Origin: an uncultured Alphaproteobacteria bacterium
Lineage (GTDB): Bacteria > Pseudomonadota > Alphaproteobacteria > HIMB59 > GCA-002718135
Length of the DNA: 64,000 nucleotides
Reading direction: 5' to 3'
NCBI GenBank assembly: GCA_902518895.1
Contig: CABYHL010000003.1
Span: 26,196-90,195 of the forward strand
Position numbers and translations under genes: made by a program. Positions 1-11,103 of the stretch are shown one piece after another. Each line of letters opens with the position of its first letter. The stretch's first letter is position 1. The notes beneath the pieces were generated by a model that had not been told where the DNA came from, did not search any database, and saw only the letters and a list, made by a program, of their open reading frames with translations.

Positions 1-287
1 CTTATTGCTTCTTTGGCAATTAAAACACACTTATTATCCTGGTCATAAGCTTTTGAATTATTTCTGAAAAAATTTCTTGATAATTGATCAAGTAATATAA
101 TCAAAGCTACACATTCCTCAGCATCATTTTTCCAATTATCATAATCATTGTTAATGGCTTTAATGTAATCATCCATAAAAGTACTTTTTAAAATATTATC
201 AAATTCATCATCTTTTTTAAACCATTGTTCAAGTGGAGTTTTGATGAAACAAAATTCTAGAATAGCTTTAGCTCTTTCATTAATCAC
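1..287 (-). CDS. DUF924-family protein, partial (C-terminus off the left edge), probable GTG start
   Basis: Reverse-strand reading gives INERAKAILEFCFIKTPLEQWFKKDDEF...ECVALIILLDQLSRNFFRNNSKAYDQDNKCVLIAKEAI, resembling the DUF924 motif LLDQ(F/L)(P/S)RN(I/F)(F)R. Open to window edge, so absent from the ORF track. Confidence 0.7.
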   Translation of the reverse strand, partial: MINERAKAILEFCFIKTPLEQWFKKDDEFDNILKSTFMDDYIKAINNDYDNWKNDAEECVALIILLDQLSRNFFRNNSKAYDQDNKCVLIAKEAI

Positions 288-317
288 AGAGCTGTAATAT
301 AAATATATATTTTCCAA

Positions 318-989
318 ATGACATTAAGTAATTTAAACAAATCTATCATTCATTGCAGAAAGTGTGAACGCTTAGTTAACTTCCGTGAAAAAATTGCCAA
401 AGAAAAAAGAAAGCAATATATTGATCAGAGTTATTGGGGTAAACCAATTACTGGTTACGGAGATGAAAAAGCCAAATTATTAATGGTAGGCCTTGCACCA
501 GCAGCGCACGGAGGAAATAGAACAGGTAGAGTCTTTACAGGGGATAAATCAGCAGATTTTTTATTCTCTTGTTTATATAAAACTGGATTTGCAAACCAGC
601 CAGATTCAGTAGATAGAGGAGATGGTTTGGAACTTCAAAATATGTATTTAACTACTGCTCTTAAATGTGTACCCCCAGAAGATAAACCTACTTCACAGGA
701 ATTGAAAACATGTTTTAATTTTTTCAATAAAGAAATTACTTTGTTAAAAAAAATAAAAGTCATTGTTGCCCTTGGTAAAATTGGTCATGATGCCTGTTTA
801 AATTATTATAAGCAACAATATGAAATACGAAATAAAGATTTTATTTTTTCTCACGGATCTATGAATATTTTACCCGATAAGAAAATTTTGGTTGGTAGTT
901 ATCATCCAAGTCCAAGAAATGTTAACACAGGAAGAATAGATAAAAGTAAAATGGTAAAACTTTTAAATAGTATTAAAAAATTGCTTTAA
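318..989 (+). CDS. Uracil-DNA glycosylase family protein (type 5/UdgB-like)
   Basis: CRKCERL, GLAPAAHGGNRTGRVFTGDKSADFL, TALKCVPPEDKP, GSYHPSPRNVNTGR motifs. Confidence 0.85.
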   Translation: MTLSNLNKSIIHCRKCERLVNFREKIAKEKRKQYIDQSYWGKPITGYGDEKAKLLMVGLAPAAHGGNRTGRVFTGDKSADFLFSCLYKTGFANQPDSVDRGDGLELQNMYLTTALKCVPPEDKPTSQELKTCFNFFNKEITLLKKIKVIVALGKIGHDACLNYYKQQYEIRNKDFIFSHGSMNILPDKKILVGSYHPSPRNVNTGRIDKSKMVKLLNSIKKLL

Positions 990-995
990 ACCATA

Positions 996-2186
996 ATGAA
1001 AAAATTTTTTTTACATGATCCAAATCTCTTAGTATACGGATTTGCCATGGTCTTCTTTGCAAGTTTTGGACAGACCTTTTACATTGCATTATTTAACGAA
1101 GATATTCGAAATCTATATAAAATAACAGATGGTGAGTTTGGATTAGTTTACGCAATTGCCACACTTGTAAGTTCTTTTTTATTCATTAACTTTGCTAAGT
1201 TAATAGATAAGATTGATTTAAGATTATACTCCATAGGTGTTATTCTAGGTTTAGCTTTTGCTTGTATTGGTTTTTATTTTATTTTTAAAAATATTTTTCA
1301 TCTTTTTCTTATTTTATTTTTATTACGTTTTTTTGGACAGGGAGCTATGACACATGCCGGCTCAACATCAATGGCGAGATATTTTTTAATTGATAGAGGT
1401 AAAGCAATATCAGTTGCAACACTTGGAGGAATGTTAGGCATAATGTTTTTACCAAAGATTGTCGTTAATTTGGACTCATACTTTAATTTTAAAACTCTTT
1501 GGTTTTTAACAACTTTGACTCTTTTAATCTTAATTCCAATAATATACTTTATTCTTCATAATCAAAAAAGTAGGGATGCTGTCCTTCAAAAAAATATTGA
1601 TAATGAGAAAACACATAAAAGTTGGACCATTACAGAAATTTTAAAAGACCGAGTTTTTTTTATCTATTTTCCATTAGCTGCATCCTTTCCATTTATTGGT
1701 ACAGGGTTAATGTTTCATCAGATTTATATTTTTGATGCTAAAGGGTGGACAATGGAAATGCTGGGGAACGGTTATATATATTTTGGATTATTCTCTATTT
1801 TAGGATTATTAATAGGAGGGCCTTTAATAGATAAGATAAATACAAAGAAAGCAATACCCTTTGTGCTATTACCTTTGTTAGTCTGTATTACTATTCTTTA
1901 TTTTTCTAATAATTTTTGGTCATTCGTGCTTTACATGTCTTTATTTGGATTTAACTTAGGTTTATCAGCACCGTTTATGGGATCACTCTGGGCAGAAATT
2001 TACGGAGTGAAAAGTATTGGAACTGCTAAAGCTTTACTGCACGCAGTCGGGGTTTTTGCGAGTGCCTTATCGCCTGTTGTTTTTGGATATATTATTGATT
2101 GGGGTTATGGAATATCAGTTATATTTTTAATTAGCTTCATTATGATTGTTGTATCATCAATTTTGCCTATAATTTATAGAACATGA
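996..2186 (+). CDS. MFS transporter
   Basis: 12-TM hydrophobic pattern; MFS-like loops. Confidence 0.8.
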   Translation: MKKFFLHDPNLLVYGFAMVFFASFGQTFYIALFNEDIRNLYKITDGEFGLVYAIATLVSSFLFINFAKLIDKIDLRLYSIGVILGLAFACIGFYFIFKNIFHLFLILFLLRFFGQGAMTHAGSTSMARYFLIDRGKAISVATLGGMLGIMFLPKIVVNLDSYFNFKTLWFLTTLTLLILIPIIYFILHNQKSRDAVLQKNIDNEKTHKSWTITEILKDRVFFIYFPLAASFPFIGTGLMFHQIYIFDAKGWTMEMLGNGYIYFGLFSILGLLIGGPLIDKINTKKAIPFVLLPLLVCITILYFSNNFWSFVLYMSLFGFNLGLSAPFMGSLWAEIYGVKSIGTAKALLHAVGVFASALSPVVFGYIIDWGYGISVIFLISFIMIVVSSILPIIYRT

Positions 2187-2323
2187 ATAAACAAATAATG
2201 GAGAGTCTTAATTTTCTAATCAAGGAATATAAAAGATTAAAAAAGAAAAAAGAAAATAGAAATATCAGCAGTAATGAACTAGAAACTTTAAAACAACTTG
2301 AACAGTACTTAGGAAAAAAATAA
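2183..2323 (+). CDS. Small charged protein (46 aa), MNKQIMESLNFLIKEYKRLKKKKENRNISSNELETLKQLEQYLGKK
   Basis: Fills the only gap between the MFS gene and zapE; ATG overlaps the upstream TGA (ATGA) and its TAA overlaps the zapE ATG (TAATG). Below the ORF-track length cutoff. Confidence 0.6.
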   Translation: MNKQIMESLNFLIKEYKRLKKKKENRNISSNELETLKQLEQYLGKK

Positions 2324-3357
2324 TGTTTAATGTTATTGATCAATACAATAGTTTTGTTGAAAATAATTTTATTAAAAAAAATAAAGATCAAATTGAATTT
2401 TTAAAACAAGCAGATAATGTATGGTCATCTTTTAGTAAAACAAAGTTATTTTTTAAGGATAAAATTTTCGAAGGAATTTATCTTTATGGTCAAGTTGGGA
2501 CAGGAAAAACATTTTTATTAAATTTATTTTATCAAAATACCAAGATTGGAAAAAAAATTCATTTTAATAACTTAATGAATGAAATCCATGAACAAGTTAA
2601 AAAATCAGAAAATAAAGAACTTGCAATCGAAAACTATGTAAAAAATTTAAGTAGAGATTTCAAAATAATATTTATTGATGAACTACATATTTTTAATATT
2701 GTTGATGCACTAATAATAAAAAAAATATTTAATTATTTTTCTAAATATAAAATATTTGTATTACTGTCGTCAAATTTTCATCCAGATAATTTATATAAAG
2801 ATGGTTTGCAGAGAAATGACTTTCTGCCATTTATTGATTTAGTTAAAAAAAATTTTTTTCTTTATGATATTAGTATTAAAACTGATTTTCGTCGACAAAC
2901 TTTAAATCAATCAAAGACATATTTCACACCTATAACAACTGACACAACAAATGAATTTGAAAAATTATTTAATCGCTTTGTTGATCCCTCCCATTTAACA
3001 ACTGTAAAAATTAAATCTAAAAGTCGTGAACTAGAGTTTGATAAATGTACATCAAATCTAATGATGATAGATTTTGAAAATCTTTGTGAAGTAAATTTTG
3101 GTAATGAAGATTATAAAAATATTGCAGATAAATTTAAGTTGGTATTTTTAAAAAATGTTCCTGAATTTGATAATCATAAAAAAGATGCGTGCAGAAGATT
3201 TATTGGATTAATTGATATGTTATATGAAAATAATTGCTCAACAGTAATTTTAGCATCAAAACCTATAAATTCATTAAATAATATAAATACTCTAGCAGAA
3301 GAATTTAAAAGAACCGCTAGCAGATTATATGAAATGACCATAGTAAAACCAGATTGA
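2323..3357 (+). CDS. zapE: Cell division protein ZapE / AFG1-like ATPase
   Basis: Walker A GQVGTGKT, Walker B IIFIDELHIFNIVDA, C-terminal FKRTASRLYEM. Confidence 0.88.
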   Translation: MFNVIDQYNSFVENNFIKKNKDQIEFLKQADNVWSSFSKTKLFFKDKIFEGIYLYGQVGTGKTFLLNLFYQNTKIGKKIHFNNLMNEIHEQVKKSENKELAIENYVKNLSRDFKIIFIDELHIFNIVDALIIKKIFNYFSKYKIFVLLSSNFHPDNLYKDGLQRNDFLPFIDLVKKNFFLYDISIKTDFRRQTLNQSKTYFTPITTDTTNEFEKLFNRFVDPSHLTTVKIKSKSRELEFDKCTSNLMMIDFENLCEVNFGNEDYKNIADKFKLVFLKNVPEFDNHKKDACRRFIGLIDMLYENNCSTVILASKPINSLNNINTLAEEFKRTASRLYEMTIVKPD

Positions 3358-4343
3358 TGAAATACATAATAAGATTTTTAGTCAGTACAGTAGTTTTATT
3401 AGTAGTAGTTTATTTTACTGCAGGTTTTTATGTTGCTTATCAAATTTTAAAAATAGATCCAACTTGTGGATTACACGAAGGATCCCTTCCTAATACATGG
3501 AGTACAACAGTTGATTCACATGAATACTCAATTCTTGCACGACAAAAAGTAAGAGAAAATTTTAACTTTAAAGATTATTATTTAGATGAATGGCAAGATG
3601 TATACTTTCAATCTCGTGATTCTGACATTAAGATTAATGGATGGCTGTTTAATTATTTTCCAAATAGACCAATTATAATTGTAACACATGGTATAAGCCC
3701 AAATGGTAAATGTAAGTCTGAAGCCAATCTTATTGCAAGTTTTTTAGTTAATAAAAAATTTAATGTTCTGACGATAGATTTAAGAAACTACGGCCAAAGT
3801 GATACTGTAAGTAGTTATGATGATTTAGGCTTAAAGTCATATAATGATATTCTTGGTGCATTTGATTTTTTAAAAAAAATTGGTTTCAAGTCTAATAGCA
3901 TTGGATTACATGGAATATCTCTTGGTGCAAGCACCTCTATTTTTGCAGCACATTCAGAACCGGAAATACGTGCAGTGTGGGCAGATAGTTCACTTGCTGA
4001 ATTTAATATGATCTTAAAAGATGAAATAGCAAGATATGGTCTTACTATAGAATTTGGGCCAGTAGTAAGTTTAGCTGGAAGAATCTTAACTGGAACTGAT
4101 CCAAGAGAATTATCTCCAGCTAAAAAATTATCAAATACACAATACTATTTTTTTACTCATGGTGATTCTGATACAAGAATCTTAACACGACACTTTAATT
4201 ATTTTAAAGATTATACAAATCAAAATAAAATTAATGCTGATTTTTGGTTAGTTGAAAACTCTTATCATGTAGATGCTATGTTTAAATATCCAGAAGTATA
4301 TTCTAAAAAGATGGAAGATTTTTTTAATAAAAATTTAAAGTAG
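3357..4343 (+). CDS. Alpha/beta hydrolase with N-terminal membrane anchor
   Basis: N-terminal TM helix, GISLGAS nucleophile elbow, VTHGISPNG; ATG at 3357 overlaps the zapE stop (TGATG). Confidence 0.8.
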   Translation: MKYIIRFLVSTVVLLVVVYFTAGFYVAYQILKIDPTCGLHEGSLPNTWSTTVDSHEYSILARQKVRENFNFKDYYLDEWQDVYFQSRDSDIKINGWLFNYFPNRPIIIVTHGISPNGKCKSEANLIASFLVNKKFNVLTIDLRNYGQSDTVSSYDDLGLKSYNDILGAFDFLKKIGFKSNSIGLHGISLGASTSIFAAHSEPEIRAVWADSSLAEFNMILKDEIARYGLTIEFGPVVSLAGRILTGTDPRELSPAKKLSNTQYYFFTHGDSDTRILTRHFNYFKDYTNQNKINADFWLVENSYHVDAMFKYPEVYSKKMEDFFNKNLK

Positions 4344-4481
4344 GCCGGACTCTAAAACTAGTTTGTACCTTGGCAGACACCTCTCTAGAATAAGAAACTC
4401 AAATAATTATCAAACGGCGGGTAAGATAATTAAAAATTCTTGGCGTTCCTCCGAAGCTAAGAAACGAGTATTATCCGGCTT
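4342..4481 (+). ncRNA. Candidate structured RNA of unknown class
   Basis: Closing helix AGGCCGGA (4342-4349)/TCCGGCTT (4474-4481); hairpin TAATTATC-N13-GATAATTA (4404-4432); hairpin TTCTTGGC-N11-GCTAAGAA (4437-4463); loops can pair (CGGCGGG 4415-4421 with TCCTCCG 4447-4453, 6 of 7); locally GC-richer than the flanking intergenic sequence. Confidence 0.55.
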
Positions 4482-4530
4482 ATTAAGAGTAATATCTATC
4501 TATTTAAAATTCAAGATTTTTAGTTAAATC

Positions 4531-4539
4531 TGGTATAAA
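4531..4539 (+). promoter_or_regulatory. Possible extended -10 promoter for the sdh operon
   Basis: TGGTATAAA (TGn-TATAAA) about 135 nt upstream of sdhC; no convincing -35. Confidence 0.35.
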
Positions 4540-4673
4540 ATTTGGTCGATTTTCATAAAATTTGCTACTTTTTATCAACATTTTACAAACTTCCATGATA
4601 GTAAGAAAAGATAACTAAACCATTAATATTTTGAAATTTGAAGAAAAATACTTACTTATGAAACATAAGAAAA

Positions 4674-5054
4674 ATGAAAAAAATGACTGATAATAGACCA
4701 TTATCACCTCACCTATCTATTCACAAAAGAGTACTTACAGCAGTATTTTCAATTTTTCATAGGATATCTGGAATAGGATTAAGTGTGGGCGCAATATTAA
4801 TTTCAATTTGGTTTTTATTAATTAGTTTTGGTCCTGAATTTTATATTTATTTTGAAATTCTTTCTAAAAGTATTTTGTTTAAACTTGTTCTAATGATTTG
4901 GACTGTCGGTATTTTTTACCATTTATTTAATGGATGTAGAAAATTATATTGGTCATTCGGTATTGGAATGGAATTATCTCAAGTATATAAATCTGGTTAT
5001 GCTGTTATATGTTTAACTCTAATTTCTAGTTTAGTTGTCTGGTATTTTGCATGA
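4674..5054 (+). CDS. sdhC: Succinate dehydrogenase cytochrome b556 subunit
   Basis: RPLSPHLSIHKR...SIFHRISG...FYHLFNGCRKLYW; upstream of sdhD/A/B. Confidence 0.93.
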   Translation: MKKMTDNRPLSPHLSIHKRVLTAVFSIFHRISGIGLSVGAILISIWFLLISFGPEFYIYFEILSKSILFKLVLMIWTVGIFYHLFNGCRKLYWSFGIGMELSQVYKSGYAVICLTLISSLVVWYFA

Positions 5055-5380
5055 AAAATTATGCTCTTAAATGGTTAACCCAAAGAATTACTGCTTCAGT
5101 TTTAATACCTTTGGCGTTTTGGTTTATATACTCAGCAATATCATTATCCAAGATGACTTATTCTGAAATAGAAATTTTTTTTCAATCCTATTTTAATGCA
5201 TTCTTATTTTTTGTTATGATGCAATCTATGCTTCTGCATTCAAAATTAGGACTGCAAACAATTATTGAAGATTATGTCACATCGAAAAAGACAGCCAAAT
5301 TTATTAAAGTATTAGTTAATTATCTTATTTATTTTATCATGATTTTAATTACAGTTAATTTAGTGAGAATGGTGTTTTAG
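5051..5380 (+). CDS. sdhD: Succinate dehydrogenase membrane anchor subunit
   Basis: WLTQRITASVLIP, HSKLGLQTIIEDYV; operon position. Confidence 0.92.
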   Translation: MKNYALKWLTQRITASVLIPLAFWFIYSAISLSKMTYSEIEIFFQSYFNAFLFFVMMQSMLLHSKLGLQTIIEDYVTSKKTAKFIKVLVNYLIYFIMILITVNLVRMVF

Positions 5381-7174
5381 ATGACTAATTCATATAAAAT
5401 TATTGATCACCATTATGACGTTGTAGTTGTAGGAGCTGGAGGTTCAGGACTGAGAGCAACGCTAGGATGTGCAGAAGCCGGATTAAAAACAGCCTGTATA
5501 TCAAAAGTGTTTCCAACAAGAAGTCATACTGTTGCAGCACAAGGTGGAATTGGAGCAGCTCTTGGTAATATGGGCGAGGATAACTGGAAGTGGCACATGT
5601 ATGATACAGTTAAGGGTTCAGACTGGCTCGGAGATCAAGATGCAATTGAATACTTATGTTCTAAAGCCCCTGAAGCAGTAATTGAACTTGAAGAATATGG
5701 CATGCCATTTAGTAGAACAGATGATGGTAAGATCTATCAAAGACCTTTTGGCGGACACTTAACCAATAATGGCGAGGGAGCTCCTGCTATGAGAGCTTGT
5801 GCAGCAGCTGATAGAACGGGACATGCTTTACTCCATACACTTTATCAGCAATCACTTAAAAATAATGTAGAATTTTATATTGAATATTTTGTTTTAGATT
5901 TAATTTCTGATGATCAAGGTAATTGCATTGGTGTGGTAACATGGTGCTTAGAAGATGGATCAATCCATCGATTTTTATCTCATCAAACAATTCTAGCTAC
6001 TGGTGGATATGGAAGAGCTTACTTCTCATCCACGAGTGCTCACATTTGTACTGGTGATGGTAGTGCAATGGCTTTAAGACAAAACCTACCTCTTTCTGAT
6101 ATGGAATTTATTCAGTTCCACCCAACAGGAGTTTACGGTGCAGGAGTGTTAATCACTGAAGGAGCAAGAGGAGAAGGTGGATATTTAACTAATAGCGATG
6201 GTGAAAGATTTATGGAAAGATATGCTCCAAATGCAAAAGATCTAGCATCAAGGGATGTAGTAAGCCGAGCAATGACTATTGAAATTAGTGAAAATAGAGG
6301 TTGTGGAGAGAATGCCGATCATGTGCTACTTCATCTTGAGCACATTGATGCTGATACACTACATAAAAGATTGCCTGGTATTTCAGAAACTGCAAAAATA
6401 TTTGCTGGAGTTGATCTGACTAAAGATCCAATACCAGTTCTTCCAACGGTTCATTATAATATGGGCGGTATACCGACAAATTATAGAACAGAAGTTCTAA
6501 GGCCAACAAATGAAAATCCAGATAATGTATGTGAAGGTTTAATGGCTGTTGGTGAGGCTGCATGCGTTTCTGTGCACGGTGCAAATAGATTAGGAACAAA
6601 TTCATTAATCGATCTTGTTGTTTTTGGCAAAGCAGCTAGCCTAACATGTAAAGAAAAAGTTAAACCAAATTCTAAAAAAATTGAAATTAGTAAATCAAAA
6701 ACAGATAATATTATTGAGCGATTTGATAAGATTAGAAACAGCAAAGGAAACTCTACAACTGGAGAACTTCGTACTTCCATGCAACATATAATGCAGCAAA
6801 AATGTGCAGTATTTAGAACACATGATCTCATATCAAAAGGTATTGAAGAATATTCAAAAGTTGAGAGCTCAATGGATGATATAGATATTAAAGACAAATC
6901 ATTAATTTTTAATACTGACTTAGTCGAAGCTTTAGAGTTACACAATTTAATGGCACAATCAAAAGTTACTCTTCATTCTGCGTTAAATCGAACTGAAAGT
7001 AGAGGCGCACATGCAAGAGAAGATTATAAAGAAAGAGATGATAATAATTGGTTAGTTCACTCTTTAGCCTGGTTAAACGATAAGGGAGATGTGAGTATGG
7101 GTTCCAGAGGTGTTCATATGAATACTCTAACTAATCATGTTCAACCAATACCACCTAAAAGAAGAGTTTACTAA
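5381..7174 (+). CDS. sdhA: Succinate dehydrogenase flavoprotein subunit
   Basis: [66 protein letters not shown]. Confidence 0.98.
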   Translation: MTNSYKIIDHHYDVVVVGAGGSGLRATLGCAEAGLKTACISKVFPTRSHTVAAQGGIGAALGNMGEDNWKWHMYDTVKGSDWLGDQDAIEYLCSKAPEAVIELEEYGMPFSRTDDGKIYQRPFGGHLTNNGEGAPAMRACAAADRTGHALLHTLYQQSLKNNVEFYIEYFVLDLISDDQGNCIGVVTWCLEDGSIHRFLSHQTILATGGYGRAYFSSTSAHICTGDGSAMALRQNLPLSDMEFIQFHPTGVYGAGVLITEGARGEGGYLTNSDGERFMERYAPNAKDLASRDVVSRAMTIEISENRGCGENADHVLLHLEHIDADTLHKRLPGISETAKIFAGVDLTKDPIPVLPTVHYNMGGIPTNYRTEVLRPTNENPDNVCEGLMAVGEAACVSVHGANRLGTNSLIDLVVFGKAASLTCKEKVKPNSKKIEISKSKTDNIIERFDKIRNSKGNSTTGELRTSMQHIMQQKCAVFRTHDLISKGIEEYSKVESSMDDIDIKDKSLIFNTDLVEALELHNLMAQSKVTLHSALNRTESRGAHAREDYKERDDNNWLVHSLAWLNDKGDVSMGSRGVHMNTLTNHVQPIPPKRRVY

Positions 7175-7962
7175 TGGCTCAGTTTACACTTCCTGCAAAT
7201 TCAAAAATAACTAAAGGGAAAACTCACCAACTAAAAGAACCTGCAAACGATCCAAAGAAACTTGCAATCTACAGATGGGATCCCGAAGATGATAAAAATC
7301 CTAGAATAGATAATTATGAGATAGATCAAGAAAAGTGTGGTCCAATGGTATTAGACGCACTTATGAAAATAAAAAACGAAATTGATCCAACTTTAACATT
7401 TAGAAGATCTTGCAGAGAAGGAGTTTGTGGTTCCTGTGCTATGAATATTGATGGTGTTAACACATTAGCATGTTTAAAAAGTATGTCTGATGTTAAAAAT
7501 GAAATAAAAATTTACCCTCTTCCACATATGCGTGTAGTAAAAGATTTAGTTCCAGATCTTAGTAAGGCTTATGAGCAACTGGCTTCTATTAAACCTTGGT
7601 TGCAGCGTGAAAAAACAAATGAAGAAAAAAACTCAGGAGACGAAAAAAAACAATCACCAAAAGATAGAGAAAAACTAGATGGTAAATGGGAGTGTGTATT
7701 ATGTTTTTGCTGCACTACTTCTTGTCCAAGTTATTGGTGGAATGGAGATGAATATCTAGGACCTGCAGTTCTTTTACAAGCAGCAAGATGGGTAAGTGAC
7801 TCTAGAGACTCAGAAAGAAAAGAGAGATTAAAAGCAATAAATGATTCATTAAAACTTTATAGATGTCATTCAATAATGAATTGTACTAGGTCTTGTCCTA
7901 AAGGTCTAAATCCAGCTAAAGAAATTGCTGGACTTAAAAAGGCTATTGTTACAGAATTGTAA
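7174..7962 (+). CDS. sdhB: Succinate dehydrogenase iron-sulfur subunit
   Basis: [50 protein letters not shown]. Confidence 0.98.
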   Translation: MAQFTLPANSKITKGKTHQLKEPANDPKKLAIYRWDPEDDKNPRIDNYEIDQEKCGPMVLDALMKIKNEIDPTLTFRRSCREGVCGSCAMNIDGVNTLACLKSMSDVKNEIKIYPLPHMRVVKDLVPDLSKAYEQLASIKPWLQREKTNEEKNSGDEKKQSPKDREKLDGKWECVLCFCCTTSCPSYWWNGDEYLGPAVLLQAARWVSDSRDSERKERLKAINDSLKLYRCHSIMNCTRSCPKGLNPAKEIAGLKKAIVTEL

Positions 7963-7980
7963 TTAAAGTATAAAACTTAA

Positions 7981-8943
<963 letters not shown>

Positions 8944-8983
8944 TTGTATTTTTCATCTAATCTAACTATTACCTTTTATCAAA

Positions 8984-10168
8984 ATGAATTTGCATGAATA
9001 CCAAGCTAAAGATCTACTAAGAAAGTACAATCTACCTATACTTGAAGGCAAAAGTTACATTGAAAATATTGATGATTTAGAAAAAGATTTACAAAATATA
9101 AAAGGACCACCTTGGGTTATCAAATCACAGATACATGCTGGAGGAAGAGGAGCAGGGAAATTTTTAAAACCATTTAATACAAAAGGTGGAGTACAAATAA
9201 CAGAATCAATTGATGATGCAAAAAAAATTGCAAAAGGAATGATGGGCAACATATTGATTACAAAACAAACAGGTAATGAAGGAAAGTTAGTAAATAGAAT
9301 TTATATAGAAGCTGGATGTAAAATTGATAGGGAATATTATTTAAGTATTCTTCTTGATAGGAATCAATCAAAATTAATGATGATGGTATCTGATGCTGGT
9401 GGTGTAGACATAGAAGATGTAGCTGAGAAAACACCAGAAAGAATTCAATATGTTTATTTTGATAACTTAGAAGATTTTACAATTAGTGATAGTCTTCAAA
9501 ATAAATTAAACTTTTCTATTAATGAGTTTAACCAATTTAAAGAAATTGTTTCAAATTTATGTAAGGCCTATGTCGAAATAGATGCTTCTTTAATTGAAAT
9601 TAATCCTCTTGTTGTGACAAATGATGAAAAACTAATTCTTTTAGATGCTAAAATTAATATTGATGATAATGCCCTGTATAGACAGGCTGACATTGAAAAA
9701 TTAAAAGATACTTCAGAAGAAAATGATTTGGAACTTGAAGCTTCTGAAAACGATATGGTTTACATTAAGCTCGACGGAAAAATAGGCTGTATGGTTAATG
9801 GAGCTGGACTTGCTATGGCAACTATGGATATCATTAAACAATTTGGAATGGAGCCAGCCAATTTTTTAGATTTAGGTGGTACAGCAAATAAAGAAAGAGC
9901 CATTAAAGCTTTCAAGATCATTCAGTCAGATAAAAACGTGAAATCAGTATTCATAAATATTTTTGGAGGAATTATACATTGCGATATGATTGCGAATGGC
10001 ATCATTGATGCAATTAAAGAATTAGAATTTAAACTTCCTGTTGTTGTACGTTTTCAAGGAACAAATTCTACAGAAGGAAGAGATATTATAAATAATTCAT
10101 CATTAGGATTAATTTCAATTGATGATTTTTCAAATGCAGCCCAGAAAGCTGTGGAGTTATCAGAATAG
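8984..10168 (+). CDS. sucC: Succinyl-CoA synthetase beta subunit
   Basis: [46 protein letters not shown]. Confidence 0.97.
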   Translation: MNLHEYQAKDLLRKYNLPILEGKSYIENIDDLEKDLQNIKGPPWVIKSQIHAGGRGAGKFLKPFNTKGGVQITESIDDAKKIAKGMMGNILITKQTGNEGKLVNRIYIEAGCKIDREYYLSILLDRNQSKLMMMVSDAGGVDIEDVAEKTPERIQYVYFDNLEDFTISDSLQNKLNFSINEFNQFKEIVSNLCKAYVEIDASLIEINPLVVTNDEKLILLDAKINIDDNALYRQADIEKLKDTSEENDLELEASENDMVYIKLDGKIGCMVNGAGLAMATMDIIKQFGMEPANFLDLGGTANKERAIKAFKIIQSDKNVKSVFINIFGGIIHCDMIANGIIDAIKELEFKLPVVVRFQGTNSTEGRDIINNSSLGLISIDDFSNAAQKAVELSE

Positions 10169-11052
10169 TGTCAATTTTAGTTAATAAAAATACAAGACTC
10201 ATTTGCCAAGGCTTTACCGGTTCACAAGGAACATATCATTCTGAACAAGCTATAGCATATGGTACAAACCTTGTTGGTGGTGTCACGCCTGGAAAAGGAG
10301 GTCAGACTCATTTAAATTTACCGGTGTTTAATACTGTTGCCGATGCAGTGAAACAAACTGAAGCAAACGCAACAGTTATTTATGTTCCTGCAAAGTTTGC
10401 TGCTAAAGCAATCCATGAGGCTTTAGATGCAAAGATTGAATTAATTGTTTGTATTACAGAAGGTATTCCAGTCTTAGATATGATTGATATAAAAAAAAGA
10501 ATTATTAACAATAAAACATATTTGATTGGACCAAACTGTCCAGGCTTAATCACACCTTCCGAATGTAAGATTGGAATCATGCCTGGTTTCATCCATAAAA
10601 AAGGTAAAATAGGTATAGTAAGCAGATCAGGAACATTAACTTATGAAGCTGTTGCACAGACAACAGAGGTAGGATTAGGTCAATCAACATGTATTGGTAT
10701 TGGTGGAGATCCAATCCATGGAATGGATTTTGTAGATTGTATAAAGTTATTTTTAGAAGACGATGAGACTGAGGGAATTTTAATGATAGGTGAAATTGGT
10801 GGTGAGGAAGAAGAAAATGCAGCAGAATTTATTTTAAATTCAAAAAGAAAAAAACCAGTTTCAGCATTTATAGCTGGTCAATCTGCACCTAAAGGAAAGC
10901 GTATGGGTCATGCAGGTGCTATCGTTTCAGGTTCAAAAGGTACAGCAAATTCCAAAATTAAATCTTTAGAAAAGGCTGGAGTTTTGGTGTCAAAATCCCC
11001 AGCATCATTGGGAAAAACAATGAAATTAGCAATGCAAAATGGGAATAATTAG
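10168..11052 (+). CDS. sucD: Succinyl-CoA synthetase alpha subunit (GTG start)
   Basis: [39 protein letters not shown]. Confidence 0.97.
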   Translation: MSILVNKNTRLICQGFTGSQGTYHSEQAIAYGTNLVGGVTPGKGGQTHLNLPVFNTVADAVKQTEANATVIYVPAKFAAKAIHEALDAKIELIVCITEGIPVLDMIDIKKRIINNKTYLIGPNCPGLITPSECKIGIMPGFIHKKGKIGIVSRSGTLTYEAVAQTTEVGLGQSTCIGIGGDPIHGMDFVDCIKLFLEDDETEGILMIGEIGGEEEENAAEFILNSKRKKPVSAFIAGQSAPKGKRMGHAGAIVSGSKGTANSKIKSLEKAGVLVSKSPASLGKTMKLAMQNGNN

Positions 11053-11103
11053 TTTCCATTAGTATGATTGTTATGCGAAATGGTTTTAGTTTAATAGAAA
11101 TCT

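Noticed and set aside
2167-2391. Minus-strand hydrophobic 74-aa ORF
   Set aside because: Antisense to the 46-aa coupled ORF and zapE start; hydrophobicity reflects A-rich coding strand.
4342-4481. Assignment as 6S RNA, RNase P RNA, SRP RNA or tmRNA
   Set aside because: None of the hallmark motifs I know were found (for example GGTCAGGTCCGGAAGGAAGCAGCC for SRP RNA or GAGGAAAGTCCGGGC for RNase P); left unclassified.
4347-4528. Open frame PDSKTSLYLGRHLSRIRNSNNYQTAGKIIKNSWRSSEAKKRVLSGLLRVISIYLKFKIFS
   Set aside because: Only a TTG start inside, no SD or recognisable domain; extensive inverted repeats fit an RNA better. Kept as the alternative hypothesis.
6420-6945. Two minus-strand ORFs inside sdhA (6420-6605, 6481-6945)
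   Set aside because: Antisense to a well-conserved flavoprotein; no recognisable domain.
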